Source: JAOSJT01 sp035914695 (GTDB lineage Bacteria > Bacteroidota > Ignavibacteria > SZUA-365). Taken from it: 24,803 bases of DNA. The notes below the pieces were generated by a model. That model worked only from the letters and a program-made list of their open reading frames with translations. It did no database searches and was not told the DNA's origin. A program made the translations under genes and the position numbers. Location: the NCBI GenBank assembly GCA_035914695.1, contig JAMIQH010000277.1, positions 1-24,803 on the forward strand, written 5' to 3'. Shown one piece after another: positions 15,703 to 24,545 of the stretch (its first letter is position 1; each line of letters begins with the position of its first letter).

Positions 15703-15709
15703 TCACGCG
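15693..15709. repeat. 7-bp inverted repeat over the actF stop codon
   Basis: cgcgtga (15693-15699) and tcacgcg (15703-15709) pair around a 3-nt loop, so the TGA stop of actF lies in the stem. No U-run follows on the minus strand. It may protect the 3' end of an act mRNA, or it may be incidental. Confidence 0.4.
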
Positions 15710-16878
15710 TGATAGTGCAGACTCTCAACCAGCGTTGGGTCTTGCACGGGAACGACATTGCCACGCGAGAGTCCGCGCAGGGTGAGCAGGAAGAACAGCG
15801 CAACGAAGGCAGCCAGGGGCGCGACTTCCCACACACCGATGCGCGGAGCGTCGGGCATGAATGTGGGCGATACCATCCAGAACACATCGATCCAATGACC
15901 CACGAGTACGATGATGCACACTTTGAGCAGGAGGCCTTCGGCCTTTTTCGCGCGCGCGGAAATGAGCGTGACAAAGGGGATGACCCAATTGAACAGCACG
16001 TTCAGAATTGTGAACGTGAGCCAACCGCCCTCCTGCCGGCGCAAATAGTAGACCGCTTCCTCCGGAATATTCGAGTACCAGATCAGCATGTACTGGCTGA
16101 ACCAGATGTACATCCAAAAGGTGCTGAACGCGAAGAGGAGCTTGCCGAGATCGTGAAGATGGTCCGCGCGAATGAGATCGCCGAATACTCCCCTGCGCCG
16201 CAGTACGATGAGAAGCAACGTGATGGCCGCGATGCCGCTGGTGAGCATGCCAGCGATATTGTACACGCCGAAAATAGTGCTGAACCAATGCGCTTCGATG
16301 GACATGATCCAATCCGTGCCGGCCAGCCAGAACGTGAGCGCGAACAGCACGAGAAAGCACGCCGACGCCCGCATGTTGCGCTCGGTCAGGCGCTCGTCGC
16401 CCGAGCTGTCCTGATGCAGCGAATTCCTTCGCAGATACAGGGCAAAGGTCAGCCACACGACGAAATACAGCACCATGCGAAGCATGAACATGCCGATGTT
16501 GAGATAGGCGGCCTTGCCCGCGAGCAAGACGTCGTTGGCGAGCACATCCCGGTGTGTCCATTCATACAGCGTCGAAAGCCCAAAGGCCATGAGCAGCATG
16601 CCGAGAAAATTCACCGGCAGTATGCCGCTCATCGCTTCGGGAATGCGACGGAACACCGTGCTCCAGCCCGCGCGCGCGGCGAACATGAGCGCAACGAACA
16701 CCACGCCGGCGAGTCCCAGCGTCAGTACATAGTAATTGGCCACAAGCAGCGCGGGCCAAATGCGCGCGGGCGCCAGAAACAATCCCGCGATGACGACGGC
16801 CAGACCCGCGAGAGTGATCGCGCCGAGTGTCCGCACCGTTGCGGGACGCACTGTGTAACTGGCCAGTTGCACGTTCAC
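15703..16878 (-). CDS. actF: Alternative complex III subunit ActF (NrfD-like membrane protein)
   Basis: Membrane subunit of alternative complex III, which oxidises menaquinol and passes electrons to periplasmic carriers. The 391-residue product has about ten hydrophobic helices and the conserved ActF segments LPVNFLGMLLMAFGLSTLYEW, GTDWIMSIEAHWFSTIFGVY, FAFSTFWMYIWFSQYMLIWY and WIDVFWMVSPTF. The start is a GTG at 16878, 6 nt after an AGGAGG site; it shares its G with the TAG stop of actE. The frame is open upstream through the actE gene, but that part is not ActF-like. It is the last act gene, and the next gene is moaA rather than an oxidase. Confidence 0.93.
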   Translation of the reverse strand: MNVQLASYTVRPATVRTLGAITLAGLAVVIAGLFLAPARIWPALLVANYYVLTLGLAGVVFVALMFAARAGWSTVFRRIPEAMSGILPVNFLGMLLMAFGLSTLYEWTHRDVLANDVLLAGKAAYLNIGMFMLRMVLYFVVWLTFALYLRRNSLHQDSSGDERLTERNMRASACFLVLFALTFWLAGTDWIMSIEAHWFSTIFGVYNIAGMLTSGIAAITLLLIVLRRRGVFGDLIRADHLHDLGKLLFAFSTFWMYIWFSQYMLIWYSNIPEEAVYYLRRQEGGWLTFTILNVLFNWVIPFVTLISARAKKAEGLLLKVCIIVLVGHWIDVFWMVSPTFMPDAPRIGVWEVAPLAAFVALFFLLTLRGLSRGNVVPVQDPTLVESLHYHA

Positions 16879-17453
16879 TACGCTCCTCCTTTCGCTGCGG
16901 TCGACGCCGTCTGCATGCTTCGTATGTGGCGGATGATGTTCCAGCGGTCGACTGGTACGACTTGTGAAGCGTGCGCGGGCATGTTCGCCCGTCCCCGTTC
17001 GATGATGCCGTATATCGCCGAGTCCGCCAGCGCCAGCGCGCTCTCGCCCAACAGCGACGGAGGCGGCGGGAAGCCCCGCGCCACGACGCTGCCGTTGCCT
17101 CTTCCATCCGCGCCGTGACAAGGCAGGCAGAATGTGGCGTACTGATCGCGGCCGCGTGCCAGCAAGGCGGGCAGCATCGTTGCCCGAGCGCTGTCGCTCA
17201 AGCGCGCGGTTGGATCCTGTGCCCCGCGCACCGTATCCGCGAGTGCCACCGTTCCATGCGCGACGTTTTCGCCACGCAGCTCGGCCACCGCGCGCCAGCG
17301 TTCCGATTGTCCATTCATAGGAATGGAATACACCATACCGGGGAGCACATCGTAATTCTTGCGCGTCCACACCGCTTCCATCTGCGAGCCCAGAACCAGC
17401 ACCAGCAACAGCAGGACGAACAACACGTAGTGATGCAACCGCAACGCGCTCAT
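16878..17453 (-). CDS. actE: Alternative complex III subunit ActE (monoheme cytochrome c)
   Basis: Periplasm-facing cytochrome c subunit of 191 residues. An N-terminal membrane anchor (residues 8-23) is followed by a linker and a class I cytochrome domain with the heme site CLPCH at 109-113 and a likely axial methionine in ANMPAHA (Met158). There is no lipobox cysteine after the hydrophobic stretch, so the protein is probably held by an uncleaved helix rather than a lipid. ActE is thought to hand electrons to an acceptor outside the core complex. The gene overlaps actD by 4 nt (ATGA) and actF by 1 nt. Confidence 0.93.
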   Translation of the reverse strand: MSALRLHHYVLFVLLLLVLVLGSQMEAVWTRKNYDVLPGMVYSIPMNGQSERWRAVAELRGENVAHGTVALADTVRGAQDPTARLSDSARATMLPALLARGRDQYATFCLPCHGADGRGNGSVVARGFPPPPSLLGESALALADSAIYGIIERGRANMPAHASQVVPVDRWNIIRHIRSMQTASTAAKGGA

Positions 17454-17995
17454 GACGTCACCTCCGAGCGTTCGTACACCTCGCTTGCGCGGAGCGTGTG
17501 ACAGAGTTCCATCAGACCTCCGACGTGCACGTCGGCACGATCCACCAGCGTGACCAGCACGAAGGCGTCGTCGGTGGCGCGGGGATGCGCGATGCGCGCT
17601 CGCCTACCGGGGTGCAGCCCGGAACGAAGAAGAAACGCGAGCACAGTGCCGATACCCGCGAATAGAACAGTGACCTCGAAGGTGATGGGCACGAAGGCCG
17701 GCACGGAGGCGAGGGGTTTTCCCCCCACGTTCAGAGGCCAGCTTCCCGCCGACGTCCACACCTGAAACCAGAGCTTCGCCACGGCGCCGGTGATGCCGAA
17801 CAGCAGGCACAGCATCGGAAGGCGCGTGGGTCGCACCGCAAGTATATTGTCCAGACCATGCACAGGATACGGTGTGTAGGCCTCGTGTATCGTGTAGCCG
17901 CGGTCGCGTAGCGCTTGCGCGGCGGCGAGCAGGTCGTGCTCGCTGGCGAATGCCGCAAGGACGCACCGTTGATTGGGGAATGGGGTTGTTCTCAT
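17450..17995 (-). CDS. actD: Alternative complex III subunit ActD (DUF3341)
   Basis: A 181-residue membrane subunit of the DUF3341 family. It has an N-terminal soluble ferredoxin-like fold (residues 10-50, with YTPYPVHGLD before the membrane part), two transmembrane helices (about 59-80 and 103-123) and a C-terminal soluble tail. The conserved AYTPYPVHGLD stretch is the usual family mark. ActD is small, carries no cofactor and packs beside ActC in the known complexes. The ribosome site is weak (GGTG), consistent with translation coupled to actC, which ends 18 nt before. It overlaps actE by 4 nt. Confidence 0.93.
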   Translation of the reverse strand: MRTTPFPNQRCVLAAFASEHDLLAAAQALRDRGYTIHEAYTPYPVHGLDNILAVRPTRLPMLCLLFGITGAVAKLWFQVWTSAGSWPLNVGGKPLASVPAFVPITFEVTVLFAGIGTVLAFLLRSGLHPGRRARIAHPRATDDAFVLVTLVDRADVHVGGLMELCHTLRASEVYERSEVTS

Positions 17996-18013
17996 ACTTG
18001 CACCGCGTTGTAC

Positions 18014-19471
18014 TTATTGCGGACGTGCCGTTGCATGCGCTGCGGCAACCGGCTCAGGATGTGCCGGCTGCGAGGCCTTGCCATTCCGTCGGGTGAGTAT
18101 GCCCGTGCTTTCCACCACGGTACGACCGTGGCCCAACACGCCCTTCACTTCGGCGATGGCAATCATTGGCAACAGCCGCGCGAACAGCAGAAACAGCGTA
18201 AAAAAAAGACCGAAGCTTCCGGCAAAGGTGCCCACTTCGATCCAGGTGGGCGTGTACTCGGACCAACTCGACGGAAGAAAATCGCGCGTGAGCGAGGTGA
18301 CGATGATGACGAAGCGCTCGAACCACATCCCGACATTGATGGCGAGGGATAGAATGAACACCACAACCACCGATCGGCGAATGCGACGAATCCAGAAGAG
18401 CTGCGGAACGATCACATTACAGGATATCATTGTCCAGTACGCCCAGGCGTAGGGACCGAACATGCGATTGGTGAACGCGAACTGCTCGTAGATGTTGCCT
18501 GAATACCAGGCGGTGAACAGTTCCGTCAAATAGGCGAAGCCCACGATACTGCCGGTGGCGAGAATGATTTTCGTCATCGCTTCCACATGCTGCAGCGTGA
18601 TGTAGTCCTCGAAATGCAACATCTTGCGCGTGATCAGCATCAGGGTCAACACCATGGCGAAGCCAGAGAACACCGCGCCCGCGACGAAATACGGCGGGAA
18701 AATGGTGGTGTGCCAACCGGGAATCACCGACGTGGCGAAATCCCAACTCACGATCGTGTGCACCGAAACCACCAGCGGCGTAGCCAGTCCCGCGAGCAAC
18801 AGATACAGCACTTCGTAGCGCGACCACGTGCGATTCGATCCATCCCATCCAAGACTGAACCATCCCGCGAGCTTGCGGCGCAATTTCGTGCCAGCGCGGT
18901 CGCGCATCGCGGCGAGATCGGGAATCAGGCCTATGTACCAGAACAGCAGACTGATGAGGAGATAGGTGCTGATGGCGAACATGTCCCACACCAGGGGCGA
19001 GCGGAAATTCACCCAGAGCGGACCGCGGAAATTCGGATAGGGGAGGAACCAGAAAGCCAGCCATGGCCGTCCCATGTGAATGATGGGAAAAATTCCAGCA
19101 CAAGCGACGGCGAACAAGGTCATGGCCTCGGCGGATCGGTTGACCGAGGTGCGCCACTTTTGCCGGAACAGGAAGAGGATGGCGGAGATCAGCGTGCCCG
19201 CGTGGCCGATACCGATCCAGAACACAAAATTCGTGATGTCGAAGGCCCAGCCCACGGTGTTGTTCAATCCCCACGCTCCGACACCAGTGACGAGCTGATA
19301 CGTTTCGGCCGCGACACCGACGGCGAGCAATAGCAGCGCGCTCACAAACGCAATCCACCAAAGCTTGCCCGGCCCGCGTTCCATGGGCGCGCAGACATCG
19401 TCGGTAACCTGGCGCAGGGATTTGTCGCCCAGAATCAACGGCGAGCGCAGTATCGAATACAGTTCAGCCAT
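18014..19471 (-). CDS. actC: Alternative complex III subunit ActC (NrfD/PsrC-like quinol-binding protein)
   Basis: Integral membrane subunit of 485 residues with about ten helices, homologous to NrfD/PsrC and expected to bind menaquinol. Recognisable segments are VGWAFDITNFVFWIGIGHAG, FPIIHMGRPWLAFW, NFRSPLVWDMFAISTYLL and SWDFATSVIPGWHTTIFPPYFVAGA. The start at 19471 (MAELYSILRSPLILG) has GGAGG 6 nt upstream and overlaps the actB stop by 8 nt; an in-frame ATG 13 codons earlier lacks support. The C-terminal tail (about 30 residues, Ala/Pro/His-rich) is soluble. Confidence 0.95.
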   Translation of the reverse strand: MAELYSILRSPLILGDKSLRQVTDDVCAPMERGPGKLWWIAFVSALLLLAVGVAAETYQLVTGVGAWGLNNTVGWAFDITNFVFWIGIGHAGTLISAILFLFRQKWRTSVNRSAEAMTLFAVACAGIFPIIHMGRPWLAFWFLPYPNFRGPLWVNFRSPLVWDMFAISTYLLISLLFWYIGLIPDLAAMRDRAGTKLRRKLAGWFSLGWDGSNRTWSRYEVLYLLLAGLATPLVVSVHTIVSWDFATSVIPGWHTTIFPPYFVAGAVFSGFAMVLTLMLITRKMLHFEDYITLQHVEAMTKIILATGSIVGFAYLTELFTAWYSGNIYEQFAFTNRMFGPYAWAYWTMISCNVIVPQLFWIRRIRRSVVVVFILSLAINVGMWFERFVIIVTSLTRDFLPSSWSEYTPTWIEVGTFAGSFGLFFTLFLLFARLLPMIAIAEVKGVLGHGRTVVESTGILTRRNGKASQPAHPEPVAAAHATARPQ

Positions 19472-22400
19472 GCGAGTCCTCCGTTTTCCCGGTACGCGTA
19501 TTCCGAACATTCATCAGATAGCCCACCGACGGCTTGACGCCGAGTTCCTCAAGCGCGCGATAGAAGCGCGGACCGGCGCTCGCCCGCCGCACGAGTGAAT
19601 CCGGCTGGTTCATATCGCCGAAGCGTATCGCCTTTGTCGGACAGCTTTGCATGCAGGCGGGCAGCACGTCGCCATCGGCAATGCTCCGACCTTCCGCGTT
19701 CGCGCGTATGCGCGCGTCCTCTATACGCTGAATGCAAAACGAGCATTTCTCCATCACACCGCGCATGCGCACGGTGACATCCGGATTGAGGACGAGATTC
19801 TCCTCGTCATTGCGCGGATAATCGAACCAGTTGAAACGGCGGACTTTGTACGGACAGTTGTTGGCACAGTATCGCGTGCCTACACAGCGATTGTACACTT
19901 GCTGATTCAAGCCTTCCTGGCTGTGTACCGTCGCGAGTACGGGACACACGGTTTCACAGGGCGCGTGGTCGCAGTGCTGGCACATCATCGGTTGATGAAT
20001 CATCCGCAGTTCACCAGTGTCGTCCCGGTGGTAGTAGCGATCCACGCGCATCCATTGCAGATCGCGGTTGCGGCGCACCTCGTCCTTCCCCACAACGGGA
20101 ATATTGTTTTCCACCTGACAGGCGATCACGCAGGCGTTGCATCCGGTGCAAGCCGACAAATCGATGCTCATTCCCCAGTGATACCCTTCGTAGCGGTGTT
20201 CGGGCCACATGCTCGCCGACAGATCGTGCGGACCTGCATGGGTGTCGCCATGGGCGGCGGCGCTTGCCAGCGCGGCGATTGTGATCTCCTGTGCGCAGGG
20301 ACGTTTCGCGCCCGTGCCATCGCCCGCCGGACCGGGTTGATGGAGTGACTGATACTCCTGCGCCAGTGCGAGTGCCTCGCTCCGTCCCGTGGCGCTTGCG
20401 CGGCAGGGCACACCGCTCGCGCGCAGCACCGTGGCGTCGACGAGCAGCGCATCCGACACGCGCGCACCCACCACGCCGTCGTGATTGACCGAGGGAACGC
20501 CGTACAGCCATGAGGGGCCCGCATCGCGAAAGCGCCGCGTAGCACGGCCACCGTAGCCCGCTGCCACGGCGATGCAATTATCGGCCATGCCCTCCTGAAC
20601 AAGTGCGGGTAGGGCGAAGTCCGCCCCATCCACCTCGATGCGCAGCACATCACCCGTGACCACCGACAGCGACGAGGCCGTGGCGACACTCAAGCAAGCG
20701 ACATTGTCCCAACTCACTTTGGTGATGGGATCGGGCAGTTCCAGCAACCAGGCGTTACCACTGTTGCGCACGTCGAGCAAGGTCGCCGAAGGATGCACTT
20801 CAATCTCCAGAGACGGGCGCGTGGAAGCAGCTGCGCCAATGGTTGTGAAATCCACGCGTTGCATAGCAGCTGTCGCGGCGGTCGGACGCGCATCGTACAC
20901 ACCTGTACGCACCGTTTCGCGCCAGAACTCCTCGAAGTCCGTCAGCCCACTTCCCGGAAAGACCTCGGCGCGCCAACGCGCCCGAAGCAGTTCCAACGCA
21001 GTATCCGCCGATCCGCTCCAGCGGGCGAGCGTTTCGAGCATCGACCGGCTCCCCTGTTCGGGCGGCAGCGTGGGCTGCGCAAGAGCGAGCAGACCATGAT
21101 GGCTTTCCACATCGCGCCATTCCTCCAACGCGTGAGTCAGCGGGACCACCACGCGCGAGCGACGCGAGCTTTCGTTGGGCATACGTACGAGTGCGATGGA
21201 CAGGGGCACCTTTGCGAGTGCGTGTTCGATGCCAAGGCGTTGTGGGAAATCATACAACGGATTGCAGTCCAGCATCAACAGCGCGTCCACCGCTCCGTCA
21301 CGCAATTCGCGCGCGAGGGAAAGCACGGCCCGGTCGTTGCCCGCGCGCTGCCGGGATGCGCGGGCGAGATCGAGGGTGTTGCCGTAACTGTCAAGCAGAT
21401 CGTTGATCGCGACGGTGAGGCGCTGCATGTCGGGATCGTTGTCGCCGCACAGCACGAGCGAATCGCCGCGCCCTTCCCAAAGTTGGGTAAGTATGCGTTC
21501 CATCACCTCGGAAGACAGCGGCGCCTGTCGCGTTGGTGTGTGAATGCGACCATCTCCCGCGCGCAACGCTATGCCGTACGCTATATGCCAGAGCACATCG
21601 AAACGCTGCGCGGCGTTCAGCGCGTAGCGCGCGTCGGCCTTGCCACCGGTAAGGGACATGCGCGCCTCAATCTGACAGTGCCAGGAAAAGCGCGACGCGC
21701 TTCCATCGCTGTCGCGTCCCGCCGCCCAGTCGGCAGCGAACTCCACGGGCGAAATCCACGTGCCGAGGAAATCCGCATTCAGACTGACGATGGTCCGCGC
21801 CCTGTCAAATCGCAGTCCCGGGATCACACGCACGCCGAACATCTGCTCATGCGCGGCCAGCAGGGCAGAGCACGAATCGTTGTCGTACTCCACATGCATG
21901 GCGTCGGGGTGCTCCGCCATCAGCGCGGCGATGCGGGCACGCAGCGTGGGACTTGTCACGGTATGGCTGAGTATGCGCAGCACCCCTCCTCGCTCGCGCA
22001 ATTTCGCCAACTCAACGTCGATCATGGTGTCGAGTCGCTCCCACGTGGTATCCGCACCGCCGACGCTGGGGCGGCGCAATCGTTGCGCATCATAGGCACC
22101 GAGCAATGAGGCCTGGCCGACTGCGCACAGACCACCCCGTGACACGGGATGCGCGGGATTGCCCTCGAGCTTCACAGGGCGATTGTCCCGTGTGCGCACC
22201 AACGTTCCGCAGCCCGCTTCGCAGGCGGCGCAGACGGACGCGTACCAGGCGGACACGCCCGGCGTGTTCTCGGGATCGAGATGGACATGGGGAATGACCT
22301 CCGTGTCCGGCGGTCGCTGGCAGCCGACGGTGAGTGTGGCGACGGAGAATCCCGCCGCCTTGAGAAAGGCCCGCCTCCCCAACGACCAGGTGGAGGTCCC

Positions 22401-22517
22401 CGCCACTGCTGACATTCCTTCATCTCGTCGCGTGTCGGGGTGCGGACGTCCATCGCCGAGCGAAGTCGCGGCTGCGGCACTGTCCTGAGTGTGTTTGTCG
22501 AAATGCGTTGTGCTCAT
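19464..22517 (-). CDS. actB: Alternative complex III subunit ActB (TAT-exported molybdopterin-oxidoreductase-like, iron-sulfur)
   Basis: Large electron-transfer subunit of 1017 residues. A twin-arginine signal (SLGRRAFLKAAG, 45-56) follows an unusually long N-terminal extension. Residues about 70-740 form the molybdopterin-oxidoreductase-like domain; residues 783-1000 form a ferredoxin-like domain with CTGCNACVIAC (790-800), CQHCDHAPCETVC, CVGTRYCANNC and CSFC/CMQSC motifs for four clusters. In characterised complexes the large domain has no molybdenum. Here it keeps a full CxxCxxxCx27C (Cys96, 99, 103, 131), which may hold a further 4Fe-4S cluster. The residue after the last cysteine region reads CAVGQ, lacking the basic residue usual in active enzymes. 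GAGGTG lies 11 nt before the start, and actA ends 27 nt upstream. Confidence 0.95.
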   Translation of the reverse strand: MSTTHFDKHTQDSAAAATSLGDGRPHPDTRRDEGMSAVAGTSTWSLGRRAFLKAAGFSVATLTVGCQRPPDTEVIPHVHLDPENTPGVSAWYASVCAACEAGCGTLVRTRDNRPVKLEGNPAHPVSRGGLCAVGQASLLGAYDAQRLRRPSVGGADTTWERLDTMIDVELAKLRERGGVLRILSHTVTSPTLRARIAALMAEHPDAMHVEYDNDSCSALLAAHEQMFGVRVIPGLRFDRARTIVSLNADFLGTWISPVEFAADWAAGRDSDGSASRFSWHCQIEARMSLTGGKADARYALNAAQRFDVLWHIAYGIALRAGDGRIHTPTRQAPLSSEVMERILTQLWEGRGDSLVLCGDNDPDMQRLTVAINDLLDSYGNTLDLARASRQRAGNDRAVLSLARELRDGAVDALLMLDCNPLYDFPQRLGIEHALAKVPLSIALVRMPNESSRRSRVVVPLTHALEEWRDVESHHGLLALAQPTLPPEQGSRSMLETLARWSGSADTALELLRARWRAEVFPGSGLTDFEEFWRETVRTGVYDARPTAATAAMQRVDFTTIGAAASTRPSLEIEVHPSATLLDVRNSGNAWLLELPDPITKVSWDNVACLSVATASSLSVVTGDVLRIEVDGADFALPALVQEGMADNCIAVAAGYGGRATRRFRDAGPSWLYGVPSVNHDGVVGARVSDALLVDATVLRASGVPCRASATGRSEALALAQEYQSLHQPGPAGDGTGAKRPCAQEITIAALASAAAHGDTHAGPHDLSASMWPEHRYEGYHWGMSIDLSACTGCNACVIACQVENNIPVVGKDEVRRNRDLQWMRVDRYYHRDDTGELRMIHQPMMCQHCDHAPCETVCPVLATVHSQEGLNQQVYNRCVGTRYCANNCPYKVRRFNWFDYPRNDEENLVLNPDVTVRMRGVMEKCSFCIQRIEDARIRANAEGRSIADGDVLPACMQSCPTKAIRFGDMNQPDSLVRRASAGPRFYRALEELGVKPSVGYLMNVRNTRTGKTEDSHG
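22125..22232 (-). other. actB: CxxCxxxCx27C motif in ActB large domain
   Basis: Cysteines 96, 99, 103 and 131 of ActB have exactly the spacing of the N-terminal 4Fe-4S site of molybdopterin oxidoreductases. The intervening RTRDNRPVKLEGNPAHPVS is the usual conserved stretch. Whether a cluster is bound is not shown. Confidence 0.75.
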
Positions 22518-22544
22518 GGGATTGTTCTCACCTCACGAAATCGC

Positions 22545-23204
22545 TCAATAGTGGCAACCCGCGCAGTCCACCGGCGCCTTCACGGTCTTGCCGCGGAGGC
22601 CCTGCGCGTTGGAATCACGATGACAATTCACACACCACCCCATGCTGAGATCCGACACCTGGCGCACCCTCTCCATGGTTTGCACCGCGCCGTGGCAATC
22701 CTGGCACTGCACGCCCGCCTGCACATGCGCGCGGTGATTGAAGAAGACGAAGTCCGGTAATTCGTGCACGCGCTTCCAGCGCAGCGGCTCGGGCTGCGCA
22801 TCACGGCGCGGACGCAGGGTGGCGTCCAGTCCGAGCGCATTGTACAGGGTGGCGAGACGAGGTGAAATCACCCGCTTGGACGGACGTCCCTCCGCCTCGG
22901 CGCTCTTCTCCTCAGCGCGGACAGCGACCAACGTGGCGCTGACGTGCTGATGGCAATTCATGCACACGTTCATCGGTGGTACGCCGGCGTTGCCCGCGCG
23001 CTCGGCGCCGAAATGACAGTAGCGGCAGTCGATACCGAGTTCACCCGCGTGCAAACGATGCGAGTAAGGCATCGGCTGCTCGGGTTCATAACCGCGCTGG
23101 TTGCCGGGGAGATTCACGGAGCGGAACACCGACGGCAGCACTGAAATCAGTGCGAGCAACAATGCGGTGGAAAGAATGATGGTCAGTATGCGCGAACGTA
23201 TCAT
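22545..23204 (-). CDS. actA: Alternative complex III subunit ActA (pentaheme cytochrome c)
   Basis: Pentaheme cytochrome c of 219 residues that receives electrons from ActB and passes them on in the periplasm. An N-terminal membrane anchor (6-27) is followed by five CxxCH sites at 60-64, 81-85, 167-171, 191-195 and 214-218; the last is followed by only one residue. Separate histidines (His49, His52, His157, His160) are placed to act as second axial ligands. Length and heme spacing match the family. The ribosome site is weak (TAGG), and the start lies 9 nt after the transporter stop, consistent with cotranscription. It is the first act gene. Confidence 0.95.
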   Translation of the reverse strand: MIRSRILTIILSTALLLALISVLPSVFRSVNLPGNQRGYEPEQPMPYSHRLHAGELGIDCRYCHFGAERAGNAGVPPMNVCMNCHQHVSATLVAVRAEEKSAEAEGRPSKRVISPRLATLYNALGLDATLRPRRDAQPEPLRWKRVHELPDFVFFNHRAHVQAGVQCQDCHGAVQTMERVRQVSDLSMGWCVNCHRDSNAQGLRGKTVKAPVDCAGCHY

Positions 23205-23213
23205 GACGTATGC

Positions 23214-24545
23214 CTACGAAGGTTGTTCCGCGCCCTTGCGCGTGTAAAACCACCAGTTGATCAGCGTCGCGAGGAGATAGTATGTTGCCGCGACAATGAA
23301 AAACGCCGACGCCGAACCGGTGGCGGAAATCGACCAACCGATCAGCATCGAGAACAGAAAGGGACCGTACGCCGCAATGGCCGCTGTCCATCCGATCACT
23401 CCCGCCGCCTGTCGAGCCGAGTGCGCGAAAATCACCGGATACTGCCGGAACGTCGAAGCGTTGCCCACGCCGCTGAAGAAAAACATCAGCAACATGCATG
23501 CGACGAAGAGAGGGAAACTGTCGAGATTTTCCGGAGTCAATACTCTGCTGAACACCATCAACAGCGTCGTGACCAGGAGGCCGAGCCCCACCAGATGCGT
23601 GAGTATGCCACCACCGAAACGGTCGGCCACCGGACCGAAGGCCACGCGCACCGCGCTGCCGATCAACGGTCCGATGAATGCATAGGTCAGCGGATCGGGC
23701 GCGCCGGGGAAGCCACCGTACACGGTCTTGATCATGAGGGGAAACGCCGCCGAGAGTCCGGAGAACGTACCGAACGTCATCACATAGGTGATGGTGCAGA
23801 ACCAGGTGTGCTTATTGTGGAAAATATCCATCTGCTCGCGGAAGGACGCCCGCACCGGCACACGACGGAGATACACCCACGCCAGCGTTCCCATCAACAA
23901 GAGGAAAGGGACGTAGATGAAGGCCGCGTTCTGCAGGTACACCGTCGAAACGGTGCCCTGCAGCCGCATGACCTGGCCTCCGCCGCCGAAGGTACCGAAA
24001 ACGGCGAGGCCGATGATCCATGGCGTGAGGAACTGCGCGATGCTCACACCGAAATTCCCTATCCCCGCCTGTATGCCGAGTGCCGTGCCCTGCAGACGCT
24101 TCGGAAAGAAGAGACTGGTGCTGGGCATGTACGAAGAGAAATCCCCTCCTCCGAAACCCGCCATGAACGCCAGCAGCATGAACAGCCACCACGGCGTTGC
24201 CGGATCACTCACCGCCAGGCCGATGCCGATCACAGGCAACAGTTTGAGAAAGGTGCTCACGCTCACCACCGTGCGTGTCCCGTAGAGGGGAATCAGAAAG
24301 GTGTGTACAATGCGCAGCGTGCCTCCCGCCAGGCCTGGCATGGCTGCGAGCCAGAACAACTCCATGGTGCTGAAGAGAAAACCGATCGCGGGCAGGCGCA
24401 CCACCACGGCGCTCATCATGAACCAGGTGGCGAAGGACAGCAGCAGCGCTCCCGTGGTGATCCACAGCGTGCGCCATGCGATGCGATGCCCTGTCTCTGA
24501 CCAAAACACCGGATGTTCGGGATTCCACTGCGCGATGAGCTTCAT
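23214..24545 (-). CDS. narK: NarK-family nitrate/nitrite transporter (MFS)
   Basis: A 12-helix major facilitator protein of 443 residues for nitrate uptake or nitrate/nitrite exchange. The nitrate signature appears twice: FGGGDFSSYMPSTSLFFPKR with GNFGVSIAQ in the first half, and FFSGVGNASTFRQYPVIF in the second half. A good ribosome site (GGAGG, 7 nt upstream) supports the start, which overlaps the stop of the preceding transporter gene by 4 nt (ATGA). Its position directly before actA suggests that nitrate transport and quinol oxidation are expressed together. The direction of transport cannot be told from sequence; other members of the same subfamily carry nitrite out. Confidence 0.92.
   Translation of the reverse strand: MKLIAQWNPEHPVFWSETGHRIAWRTLWITTGALLLSFATWFMMSAVVVRLPAIGFLFSTMELFWLAAMPGLAGGTLRIVHTFLIPLYGTRTVVSVSTFLKLLPVIGIGLAVSDPATPWWLFMLLAFMAGFGGGDFSSYMPSTSLFFPKRLQGTALGIQAGIGNFGVSIAQFLTPWIIGLAVFGTFGGGGQVMRLQGTVSTVYLQNAAFIYVPFLLLMGTLAWVYLRRVPVRASFREQMDIFHNKHTWFCTITYVMTFGTFSGLSAAFPLMIKTVYGGFPGAPDPLTYAFIGPLIGSAVRVAFGPVADRFGGGILTHLVGLGLLVTTLLMVFSRVLTPENLDSFPLFVACMLLMFFFSGVGNASTFRQYPVIFAHSARQAAGVIGWTAAIAAYGPFLFSMLIGWSISATGSASAFFIVAATYYLLATLINWWFYTRKGAEQPS

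Noticed and set aside
16879..17370. N-terminal extension of actF through actE
   Set aside because: It is an out-of-frame shadow of actE; the real ActF begins at a GTG preceded by AGGAGG.
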